From NCBI RefSeq assembly GCF_018324385.1, contig NZ_AP019536.1, forward strand, positions 1,364,001 through 1,428,000: a DNA stretch of 64,000 nucleotides, written 5' to 3'. The notes under the pieces were generated by a model. That model saw nothing but the letters and a program-made list of their open reading frames with translations. It was not told the DNA's origin and searched no databases. Source of the DNA: Ferrigenium kumadai. GTDB taxonomy: Bacteria; Pseudomonadota; Gammaproteobacteria; Burkholderiales; Gallionellaceae. This document shows positions 55,654 to 63,095 of the stretch, one piece after another. The stretch's first letter is position 1. Each line of letters opens with the position of its first letter. A program made the translations under genes and the position numbers.

Positions 55654-55803
55654 CTACTTTGCCGGTGCGGGTGCTGGAGCCGGCGTAGCCGGTGTGCTCG
55701 TACCCGGCTTGGACTTATTGTGTCCGCCGGCATCGCAAGCGAACACGCTAGCCGAAACGAAAACACCCAACACCAGCAACATTGCGATCACTGCATTCTT
55801 CAT
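55654..55803 (-). CDS. Small exported protein of 49 residues
   Basis: MKNAVIAMLLVLGVFVSASVFA is a textbook signal peptide (cleavage after about residue 22). The mature part is only about 27 residues: a single Cys and Asp (CDAGGHNKSKPG), then a Thr/Pro/Ala tail TSTPATPAPAPAPAK. A near-perfect ribosome binding site AAGGAGG lies 7 bases before ATG, and a very strong terminator follows the stop, so it is probably a real, well-expressed gene. The family is unknown. The Cys is not in a lipobox. Confidence 0.72.
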   Translation of the reverse strand: MKNAVIAMLLVLGVFVSASVFACDAGGHNKSKPGTSTPATPAPAPAPAK

Positions 55804-55901
55804 ATCGAACCTCCTTTAGTTTCCACTGAACACGCTCCGGCGAGTTTGCACCGAATCCCCTGAACCGCTTTTCCATCTTGGTATTCTCTGTTGATACGGG
55901 T

Positions 55902-56306
55902 TTATTTCGCCAGCGTGATGAACGACAGCTTGCTCACGCCCGCATGTTGCGCCAGCGCCATCAGTTCGGCGATGCGCCCATAGGGCACGGCGTTGTCCGC
56001 CTCGATCTGCAATTGGAACTTTGGATCGGCGGCGCGGCTTTTCAGCATCTCGGCGAGCCCCTCGTCACTGACGTGCATGCTGTCCAGTTCGAGGTTGCCG
56101 CGCGCATCCACCGAGAGGCTGACTTTCTGCGGATTGTCGTTGCTCTGCACCGAGTCGGTCTTGGGCAGGTTGATCTTGAGCGATTGCGGTGCAAGCAAGG
56201 GGGCTGTGATGATGAACACCACCAGCAGCACCAGCATCACATCCACCAGCGGCGTGACGTTGATCTCGCTCATCATGCCGTCGTCAGAACCGTTGTTGAA
56301 GGCCAT
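55902..56306 (-). CDS. exbD: ExbD, TonB energy-transducing component
   Basis: 134 residues. A short cytoplasmic N-terminus precedes one membrane helix (VMLVLLVVFIITAPLL, about 22-38) carrying the proton-path Asp in MSEINVTPLVDVMLVLL, and a periplasmic domain (about 45-130). It forms the proton channel with ExbB that energises TonB. It is the last gene of the receptor operon, 3 bases after exbB. Confidence 0.93.
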   Translation of the reverse strand: MAFNNGSDDGMMSEINVTPLVDVMLVLLVVFIITAPLLAPQSLKINLPKTDSVQSNDNPQKVSLSVDARGNLELDSMHVSDEGLAEMLKSRAADPKFQLQIEADNAVPYGRIAELMALAQHAGVSKLSFITLAK

Positions 56307-56309
56307 CGC

Positions 56310-56966
56310 CTACCCCTTGAAGTTGTGCTTGAGTGCTAAGCGCATGAAGTCGAGCGCGAAGTTCTCCAGCTCGGTCACGCGCAGGCGCAGGTGGCGCAGG
56401 AAATAGTTGTACGCCAGCACCGCGGGCAACGCGGTGGCGATGCCGATGGCGGTAGCCACCAGCGCCTCGCCGATGGGACCGGCGACCACATCCAGCGAAG
56501 CCGAGCCGCTCTGACCGATGTTCTGCAGCGCGTGCATGATGCCCCACACCGTACCGAACAGGCCGACGAAGGGCGCGGTCGAGCCGATGGTGGCGAGCTC
56601 GGCGAGGCCGCGTTCGTGGTGGCGCTGGATGTTCTGCACCTGCTGACGCAGCTGGCGTTCCAGCACTTCCTGCGGCGCGCCGGTGTGCATCAGGTCCTGG
56701 CGGTCGGCGCCCAGCGCCTTGAGTTCCGCGAACCCCGCCTGTGCCAGCCGCGCCACGTCGCCCTCGCCGCGCCCAGCTACTTCTGCCGCAGTGAGCCAGT
56801 CGCGCGCTGCCCAGAAGTCATCCATGAAAACCCGGTTGCGCTTCTTGTCCTGTTTCTGCCGCCACAATTTGAACAGCCCGATGGACCAGGTCGCCACGGA
56901 CAGCAGCAGCAACAAGAACAGCGTGCCCGCGACGATGGAAGAATCTGTAGAGAACAACTCGTTCAT
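56310..56966 (-). CDS. exbB: ExbB, TonB energy-transducing component
   Basis: 218 residues from MNELFSTDSSIVAG, overlapping the tonB stop by 4 bases (ATGA). Three membrane helices: about 10-30, about 130-150 (STAPFVGLFGTVWGIMHAL) and about 170-190 (GPIGEALVATAIGIATALPAVLAYNYF). The last two have the ExbB/MotA/TolQ signature. It forms the pentameric channel around ExbD. TolQ is an alternative by fold, but the tonB neighbour decides. Confidence 0.92.
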   Translation of the reverse strand: MNELFSTDSSIVAGTLFLLLLLSVATWSIGLFKLWRQKQDKKRNRVFMDDFWAARDWLTAAEVAGRGEGDVARLAQAGFAELKALGADRQDLMHTGAPQEVLERQLRQQVQNIQRHHERGLAELATIGSTAPFVGLFGTVWGIMHALQNIGQSGSASLDVVAGPIGEALVATAIGIATALPAVLAYNYFLRHLRLRVTELENFALDFMRLALKHNFKG

Positions 56967-57634
56967 GCTTCGTTTTCCTTCAGTGAGAATTGGATCGGCA
57001 CCTTGAACCATTGCGTGATCGGGCGCCCTGCCCGGCTTGCCGGCACGAAATGCCAGCCCTTCACGGTGCGCAGCGCGGCGTTGTCGAGCACCTCATGGCC
57101 GCTGCTCTGGAACACGTTGACGTCGCCGCAAGAGCCTTCCGCCAGCACCTCGACGTTCAGCACCACCCTGCCCTCCCAGCCCATGCGGCGCGCCGCCATC
57201 GGGTAGGCCGGACGAGGGTTGTTGAGGTAGGCTGCCTTGAAGTCCGGCGCCGTATCGGCCACCGGCGCGGCCGCCACGGCGGGCGGCGCGGTAACGGTTT
57301 GCACCGGCGCCGCTGCGACAGGCTGCGGCGCAGCTTCGGCCGCTTCCTGCACCGGTTGTTTCGTAACCGGCTTCTCGGCGCGCTCGATGCGAGGCTGCGG
57401 TTTCGGCGGGGGTGGCTCGGGCTGCGCCTGCGGCTTGGCCATTTCGGCCTGCTGCATCGCGACCGACACCGACATCTCGCTGACAGCGATGGCCGCCTGT
57501 TCCGGTCGCATCATCCATGCCAGCCCAAGGCCAACGTGCACCGCAATGACCAGCGCGACAACGGCCGCCCGCTCGCCCAGGGAGGCGGCGGGCAACGTAA
57601 CCTTGTCAGGCCGTGTCATGGCGGGTGCGATCAT
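56963..57634 (-). CDS. tonB: TonB energy transducer
   Basis: 223 residues from MIAPAMTRPDKVTLP; an alternative start lies at 57619. One N-terminal membrane anchor (AAVVALVIAVHVGLGLAWMM, about 24-43) with the His in VIAVHVG that couples to ExbBD. A Pro/Ala/Gln/Lys-rich periplasmic spacer (PEPPPPKPQPRIERAEKPV) spans about 65-140, followed by the TonB_C domain (NNPRPAYPMAARRMGWEGRV, then VKGWHFVPASRAGRPITQW). It carries energy to outer membrane receptors. A 77-base gap separates it from the membrane protein gene upstream. Confidence 0.93.
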   Translation of the reverse strand: MIAPAMTRPDKVTLPAASLGERAAVVALVIAVHVGLGLAWMMRPEQAAIAVSEMSVSVAMQQAEMAKPQAQPEPPPPKPQPRIERAEKPVTKQPVQEAAEAAPQPVAAAPVQTVTAPPAVAAAPVADTAPDFKAAYLNNPRPAYPMAARRMGWEGRVVLNVEVLAEGSCGDVNVFQSSGHEVLDNAALRTVKGWHFVPASRAGRPITQWFKVPIQFSLKENEA

Positions 57635-57711
57635 GCAAAACTCTCTTGCGGTTGAACTGCCGCATTCTAGCAGGGTGCCGCCCGGCATTCTCAGCGAACT
57701 CGCGCATCCCA

Positions 57712-58371
57712 TCACAGCCCCAGCAGGATGCGCCGCAGACCGAGCAGGATCAGCACAGCGGCCGCACCCCAGCGTATCCAGCGGGTGAGCCATTCGCGGT
57801 TCTCGCGCAGCTTCGCGCCAAAGGCACAGATCAGCGGCAGCAGTACCAGCAAGGGGGTCAGCGCCGCGCCCAAGCCGAACGCCACGCCGTTCGCCACGCC
57901 CGTGCCCACGCTGCCCGCGCCCGCACACACCGCCAGCAGTGAGGCTAACGGCGCGCAAGGGGTCAAGCTCAGCGAGAAGCCCAGCAGCATCGGCGGCGAG
58001 TTCCCCGCCTTGCGCACGATGCCGCAAGGCTTGTGCGCTATCGTGGGACGCACCAGCCAAATCCCCGCGGCTATAGACGCGAGGCCGATCACCAGATTAC
58101 CCGTGCCGCCGCGCAGCATCGTAGACAGCCACATGCCAGCACCGCCCGCTATCGCCCCCAGCATGGCGTAGGCAACTATGCGCCCGCCCGCGAACAACAT
58201 GGTGTCGCGCAACGCGTCCAGTTGTGTGCCGCCCCGCCCCAGCACCCAAGCCCCCATGAAAGGCAGGCAGGTGGCGGTGCAAGCGGTCAGTCCGAGCGAC
58301 ACGCCGAGCAGCCAGACTGTGAACAGCGTGGTCTGTTGAGGCAGAAGCGACGGATCGAGAAAATCGCCCAT
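57712..58371 (-). CDS. DsbD/CcdA-like (TauE/SafE, DsbD_2) membrane protein
   Basis: 219 residues with about six membrane helices. Two intramembrane Cys sites are visible: GLTACTATCLPFMGAW in helix 1 and SLTPCAPLASLLAVC in a later helix, the CcdA/DsbD arrangement that passes electrons across the membrane. A cytoplasmic loop contains HKPCGIVRK. Relatives annotated as sulfite exporter TauE/SafE family occur in cbb3-oxidase assembly clusters (family knowledge). It starts 1 base after the 4Fe-4S gene stop, so it is part of the receptor operon. Confidence 0.8.
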   Translation of the reverse strand: MGDFLDPSLLPQQTTLFTVWLLGVSLGLTACTATCLPFMGAWVLGRGGTQLDALRDTMLFAGGRIVAYAMLGAIAGGAGMWLSTMLRGGTGNLVIGLASIAAGIWLVRPTIAHKPCGIVRKAGNSPPMLLGFSLSLTPCAPLASLLAVCAGAGSVGTGVANGVAFGLGAALTPLLVLLPLICAFGAKLRENREWLTRWIRWGAAAVLILLGLRRILLGL

Positions 58372-58372
58372 A

Positions 58373-59410
58373 CTATTTCTCTTGAGCCAGCCAGATCACC
58401 TTATTCTTCGGCATGCCTTCCGGCGACTCCTGCTTCACGCTCTTCTTGTAATACTCGCGCGATGAGCCGAACAATTTGATGCCGAAGAACCTGATCTGGA
58501 TCACGTCATCGTCCGGGCAAAATTCGGCGCAACGCCCACACAAGGTACAGTCCTCATGGAAGGCTTTCTTGCCGTGTTCGCGCCCGATCTCGTGGATATC
58601 CATCGGGCAGGCCTTCTCGCACACGCCGCACTTCGCGCACTTGTCATATTGCTTCTTCACCAAACGCATCGGGGACAACCGCTGGAACATCGCGTTCCAC
58701 GACAACAGCGGGCAGATGCGGCAGAACGGCTGGCGTGCGGCGAGCGCGGCGATGATGACGAAGCCGAACAGCGCGTTGCCTGCCGCACCGAGAAAGAAAT
58801 TGATATTGGTTCCGGTGCGCACTGCGATCTGCTCGGCGTCGGCGGTCAGCAGCGTGGTCGCCAGCCGCGACGGACACACCTGGCAATAGGGATCGCCCAG
58901 CTCGTTCGCGGCGAAGCCCATGCCCGCGGCCAGCGGCAGGCCGAGTACCAGCACCAGCAGCATCAGCCACTTCACGGGACGCACGCGCTCGACGTTCTCA
59001 GGCTTGAAACGGTTGAGTGGACGGCCCAGACGGCGGCCGACGCGATAAAGCAATTCCTGAACCGTCCCCATTGGGCAGACCCAGCCGCAGAACGCCTTAT
59101 TGAGGAAGAAAAAGAACGCAAAGAACGTCGCCACCGAGATCAGCGTGGGGATGAACACCTTGAGCGTGATCACCTGCGCCTTGACCAGCGCGTCGCCGAT
59201 GCGGTGATGCAGCTGATGCTGGTTGACGATCAGGATGCAGTGATCGGCAGTTGTCTTGTCGAAGGCGCAGGACAGCGAAGGCAGCGCCTGAGAGATGCGA
59301 TCCACGGTATAACTGCCCAACAGCGCACCACCGTACACGGTGACGAACAGCATGACGATCTGCACGGTGAAGCGGAAACGTCCCAGCGTCGGGAATATCT
59401 TCTTGAGCAT
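58373..59410 (-). CDS. Membrane 4Fe-4S ferredoxin-type protein (NapH/CcoG-like)
   Basis: 345 residues with several membrane helices (about 12-35, 80-105, 145-170 and 205-230). CxxxCP motifs follow FCGWVCPMGTVQELLYR, CQVCPS and CRICPL at the membrane face. The C-terminal part holds two 4Fe-4S clusters: CAKCGVCEKACP and CTLCGRCAEFCP. A periplasmic loop has Cys and His (CAFDKTT...DHCILIVNQHQLHHR). CcoG, a relative, is a cupric reductase in oxidase assembly (family knowledge), so a metal- or quinol-linked reductase role is plausible. It is coupled to its neighbours by 1-base spacers on both sides. Confidence 0.85.
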   Translation of the reverse strand: MLKKIFPTLGRFRFTVQIVMLFVTVYGGALLGSYTVDRISQALPSLSCAFDKTTADHCILIVNQHQLHHRIGDALVKAQVITLKVFIPTLISVATFFAFFFFLNKAFCGWVCPMGTVQELLYRVGRRLGRPLNRFKPENVERVRPVKWLMLLVLVLGLPLAAGMGFAANELGDPYCQVCPSRLATTLLTADAEQIAVRTGTNINFFLGAAGNALFGFVIIAALAARQPFCRICPLLSWNAMFQRLSPMRLVKKQYDKCAKCGVCEKACPMDIHEIGREHGKKAFHEDCTLCGRCAEFCPDDDVIQIRFFGIKLFGSSREYYKKSVKQESPEGMPKNKVIWLAQEK

Positions 59411-59411
59411 G

Positions 59412-60344
59412 TCAGACCTCTACTTTCTGTTCTGCTGCATCGTTCTTCCTCGCCTTGCGCTGGCGCAACAGAGGCGCAGCACCGAACATACCCAGCAGGG
59501 TGAAGCCTATCCCCATCGCGACGCTGCGCTGGTCGAACGCGTTCTTGCCGTAGCTGCCGTTGAATGCCGTGAGGTAATTCTTGCCACCGTCGGCACGTTC
59601 CGCCACCAGCACAAAATCAGAACCTCGCATGCCGCGCCAGCCCATCTCCTTTTGCTTCTCTTCTGCCTTGAAGTCGTCCGGCAGATGCACCGTGATAATG
59701 CCTTGCGTATCGCTCACCGATTCCGACTTCGTCCCGTTCTGAGTTTCCATCGCGACCTTCTGGCCCGCAAGCGGCTGGCCATTGAAGCGCACCAGAAACT
59801 TCCAGTCTTCGTTCGCCCGGTAGCGCGAATGTTCGCGCGGGTAAGGTTGCGGAATGATCTCGAGTTCATGCTTTTGCGTCATGAACATGGCTGTAGGATT
59901 CTCCGCGCCGCGTTCGCCGAAGTAGTACACGGTAGAGGCGACACGTACATTGCCGCCTTGCTCCTCGCGAGCGGACAGCCAGTGGAAACCGCCGCTCTCC
60001 GGCTTATCCAGCTTGGCTCCGGCCATCTCCAGCGGCAACTGGCGGCGGCCATGCTCGTCCGCGAGTTTGTTCGACCAGGCCATGACGCCATCCGCCACGA
60101 TGTTCTGCGGCACCACCGTGACGGTCATGCGCTCGCGTGCCTCCCCTCCTACTTTTGTTTTCAGGATTGGATGGTTGGTCCAGGCCATCGCTCGGCCCAT
60201 CATGCCGCCCATCGCGGCATGATCGTGTCCGGGATATTCCTTTGCCGCGGCGGGCACGGTCGTGGGCGAAGGAACCTCGGCTGCAAATGAGAGGGAGGCG
60301 GATGCCAGCGCCAGCACGAGTACAGAAGGCTTCAAGATTCTCAT
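59412..60344 (-). CDS. Exported His/Met-rich protein with C-terminal membrane anchor (DUF4198-like)
   Basis: 310 residues. The signal peptide (MRILKPSVLVLALASASLSFA) is cleaved near 22. The mature N-terminus is a metal-ligand-rich stretch, YPGHDHAAMGGMMGRAMAW. A beta-sandwich-type middle follows (KHELEIIPQPYP ... VRFNGQPLAGQKVAMETQNG ... QGIITVHLP), like the DUF4198/CbiK-type periplasmic domains of nickel/cobalt uptake. One membrane helix near the end (GIGFTLLGMFGAAPLL) is followed by a basic tail. It starts 11 bases after the receptor gene. A periplasmic metal-binding partner is the best guess. Confidence 0.7.
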   Translation of the reverse strand: MRILKPSVLVLALASASLSFAAEVPSPTTVPAAAKEYPGHDHAAMGGMMGRAMAWTNHPILKTKVGGEARERMTVTVVPQNIVADGVMAWSNKLADEHGRRQLPLEMAGAKLDKPESGGFHWLSAREEQGGNVRVASTVYYFGERGAENPTAMFMTQKHELEIIPQPYPREHSRYRANEDWKFLVRFNGQPLAGQKVAMETQNGTKSESVSDTQGIITVHLPDDFKAEEKQKEMGWRGMRGSDFVLVAERADGGKNYLTAFNGSYGKNAFDQRSVAMGIGFTLLGMFGAAPLLRQRKARKNDAAEQKVEV

Positions 60345-60355
60345 TGCTCGTTCCC

Positions 60356-62611
60356 TCAGAATGCGGCACTGATCCCAGCCGACCAGACGCGTCCGCGTCC
60401 GACGATGAGTGACAGGTCTTCCGCGTTATAGACCCTGTCATATACCTTGGTGATGGGGTTGGCCTGGTCGTTGGTGCCGCGCGCCGCGACGTAATAGTTG
60501 CGCGCGAACAGGTTGTCGATGCGTGCAAAGAAGCTCCACTTGCTGCCGCGCAGGAAAGTCGGATCGTTCTTTACCTCATAGTTCGCCAGCAGGTTGAACA
60601 GCGTACGGCCGCCGATCCACTCCTGGTTGATGTCATCCGCGTAGTAGCCCCCCTTGAAGTCCATTTCCAGCCCGGCCTTGAAGTCGTGCATGGGACGCCA
60701 GTTGAGCGTGCTGTTGAGCTGGTTCTTGGGAACACGCGGCACCATCTTGCCGGTGTTGTTGAAGTTTTTCAGCGTGTAGCCGGCAGGCGGGCCGAACGGG
60801 TTGCCCAAGGTCTGGGTGAAATGGTCATAGCGGGTAAAGCGTGCATCGATATAGCTGTAAGCGAGATCGAGAGAGAACAGGCGGCCGGCATCGGTCTTGG
60901 CGGCGAACTCGAAGCCGCGGTTGCGAACCCCGCCGATGTTCTCATAGCGCTCCGGGAAGAGCGTCGTGTTGGTGGAATACTGACCGGACACTGCCAGAAT
61001 GTAGTCATTGCGATCGATCTGGAACAGCGCGCCGGATAAGTCCACGCCCACCCCGAACAGCTCGGTTTTGCGCCGCGCGCCGACTTCCATGCTCAGCGCC
61101 TGTTCCGGCTTCAGGTTGGGATTATCCTGGGTCTTGCCGCCGTTGGGTGTCACCGTGCCGGTGAAGAGCTGTTGCACGGTAGGCGTGCGGAAACCGGTTG
61201 AGATGTTGCCGTACACGTTCGAGCTGTCACTCAGGTCATAGGCTGTCCCGATTCGCCACGAATTCACGTTGAAGCTCTTGCCCAGCGCCAGCGTGGTGGC
61301 GCGCGCAACGGTCGGATTGGCGCTGTATCCCAGGCTGGAGGTATCGTGGCGACCGTTCAGCGTCAGCGACCACGCTGGGGTCGCGTTATAGGTCACCTCG
61401 CCGTACAGACCGGTGATGCGCTCGCGCGTGAAGTCGTCCCCAGTCACGGCCCCTGCTGCGCAGTTCACCGGGCATGGCGTCGCGGGAGCATTCCGATAGC
61501 TGACGAGGTTGCTGGTCTGGTTCCAATAGCCGTTATTGCGCCAGTCGAGCCCGGCCAGCCAGCCGACCGCATCCTGCGAGGCACGCCATTCTCCCTTGAG
61601 GCCTGACTGAATCTGGTTATACTCATTGCCGGTGATATAGGCATTGGGATCGTTCACAACCGCCCCCGTCCCGCTGTATTTCTGCGGCGCGGAGAGGAAG
61701 GTAGTGTGGTCCTTGTACTGGTAGGTCGTCAGCAGCAGATTGGCATTCTGCGCGTAATCGTTCGAGTAGGTCAGGTTCAGCTTGGACAGGTTGGTATTGA
61801 ACTTGCGCGCGTAGTCGCTGCTATTGACGCTGCGCGGATCGATCGCCGCCTGCGTCACGCCGGTGACACTGCCGTGCGAATCCTTGAAGCGCTTGGACGT
61901 TTCGAAGCCGAAACTCAGGTCGCTGTGATCGTTGACATACCAGGCCAGCTTGCCGTCCAGATAGTTGCTGAAGTAATTGCCCTGGTAATAGAAATCCGGG
62001 GCGCCGCGGCGGGATGCCTGGATGTGGCCGCTGGCAGTCTCATTGGCAAAGCCGATCTTGGTCAGCTCCTTGTGAAAGCCGTAGGACCCCAGCTCCTTGG
62101 CAGCCGTAAATCCGGCATTCTTGTAGCCGCGTTTGGTCGTGATGACGACAGCCCCCGACAGCGCATCTTCGCCGAACAGGTAGGAGGCGCCGCCCTTGAT
62201 TACCTTGATCGACGCGATATTGTCCAGATCGATGTTCACCTTACCGGTGCGCTCGAACACCGGAACCCCGTCGATCACGATGGCCACGCCCGGCTTCTCG
62301 CCCATGTAGCGCTGGTTCTCGATGCCGCGCAGCTTGATCTTCACCGACTCGCCGCTGTCCAGGTCGGCGGTCACACCCGGAATGCCTTGCAGCACTTGCA
62401 ACAAATTTTGCGGATGCTCCTTGTCGATCTTTTCTCCGCTGATGACGGTGGTATTGGATGCTTTGTCGTTCCTGGAAGTGAAACGGTCATCAATGGTCGT
62501 GGAACTCACCACTACCTCATCCAGCGTTTCATTTTTGCCACCTGCCGCATATACGGCCTGACTGATCGCCAGCGCAATCGCGCTGAGCGCAAACAATTGC
62601 GTCCCCTTCAT
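60356..62611 (-). CDS. TonB-dependent outer membrane receptor
   Basis: 751 residues. Signal peptide to about 22 (ALAISQAVYAAG). TonB box candidate DEVVVSS right after it (about 30-36). The plug domain (about 45-170) has NLLQVLQGIPGVTADLDSGESV and FGEDALSGAVVITTKRG. The 22-strand barrel follows with typical mid-barrel block STGFRTPTVQQLFTG and NLKPEQALSMEVGARR, ending in Phe (AGISAAF). The plug has the FepA/CirA/BtuB layout. The substrate is not evident. It is the first gene of a seven-gene operon with its own TonB-ExbB-ExbD. Ribosome binding site AAGGGGGA. I see no clear Fur box upstream. Confidence 0.9.
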   Translation of the reverse strand: MKGTQLFALSAIALAISQAVYAAGGKNETLDEVVVSSTTIDDRFTSRNDKASNTTVISGEKIDKEHPQNLLQVLQGIPGVTADLDSGESVKIKLRGIENQRYMGEKPGVAIVIDGVPVFERTGKVNIDLDNIASIKVIKGGASYLFGEDALSGAVVITTKRGYKNAGFTAAKELGSYGFHKELTKIGFANETASGHIQASRRGAPDFYYQGNYFSNYLDGKLAWYVNDHSDLSFGFETSKRFKDSHGSVTGVTQAAIDPRSVNSSDYARKFNTNLSKLNLTYSNDYAQNANLLLTTYQYKDHTTFLSAPQKYSGTGAVVNDPNAYITGNEYNQIQSGLKGEWRASQDAVGWLAGLDWRNNGYWNQTSNLVSYRNAPATPCPVNCAAGAVTGDDFTRERITGLYGEVTYNATPAWSLTLNGRHDTSSLGYSANPTVARATTLALGKSFNVNSWRIGTAYDLSDSSNVYGNISTGFRTPTVQQLFTGTVTPNGGKTQDNPNLKPEQALSMEVGARRKTELFGVGVDLSGALFQIDRNDYILAVSGQYSTNTTLFPERYENIGGVRNRGFEFAAKTDAGRLFSLDLAYSYIDARFTRYDHFTQTLGNPFGPPAGYTLKNFNNTGKMVPRVPKNQLNSTLNWRPMHDFKAGLEMDFKGGYYADDINQEWIGGRTLFNLLANYEVKNDPTFLRGSKWSFFARIDNLFARNYYVAARGTNDQANPITKVYDRVYNAEDLSLIVGRGRVWSAGISAAF

Positions 62612-62684
62612 TTCCCATCCCCCTTGGTATTGCCATGGTCAATAATTAGGAGGCGGATTCTATGAACGAATAACCACACTGGGA

Positions 62685-62930
62685 ATGCGACATGATGTCG
62701 CGCGACAAAATGTCGCAGGTCGAAACGACCTGCGACATTTTGCGGTGAAGGCTAACCTTCAGGTTATGCCGAAGCCCCAATATGTCGCACCCTTGGTGCG
62801 GCATATTGGGTGGCTAACCATCCTGCGCAGCAGGATTGTTAGGCCGGAACCACAATCCCCAAAGCAACCTGCGACATATTGGAGGGAGACTCATATCCAC
62901 ATAGCAGATGTGATGTCGGAACCACAATTC
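62685..62930. repeat. Cluster of nested hairpins with repeated TGCGACAT motifs
   Basis: The noncoding gap between the receptor gene and the TolC-type gene (62612-63095) contains, in order: a small palindrome GCGACATGATGTCGC; a 17-bp perfect stem with AAA loop (62706-62742); the GGCTAACCTTCAGGTTATGCC palindrome (62750-62770); a 16-bp stem with one G-T (62776-62810); and a stem with ATCCTGC/GCAGGAT (62812-62845). TGCGACAT or its complement occurs at least five times. CGGAACCACAAT is repeated directly at 62845 and 62917. It resembles a REP/MITE-type element; no gene is supported in it. Confidence 0.7.
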
Positions 62931-63095
62931 ATTTGCGGAATTGCTGTGACAAATTACGGTGAAGACTCATACCCGCGCGGATGTAAGGTCTTCACCCTAT
63001 TTCCATCGGATACCTCGGCACATTTTTTTACAAATGCAATAATTCCGGATGAAGGGCAGCCGTTATACTGAACACTCTGAATACGAAGACTCCCC

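Noticed and set aside
62612-62690. Fur box upstream of the TonB-dependent receptor
   Set aside because: AT-rich stretches such as TAATTATTGA are present, but no 19-base match to the Fur consensus could be made out.
62685-63071. A 128-codon plus-strand frame upstream of the TolC-type gene
   Set aside because: It reads through the hairpin cluster and its repeated motifs, has no ribosome binding site, and gives a low-quality protein.
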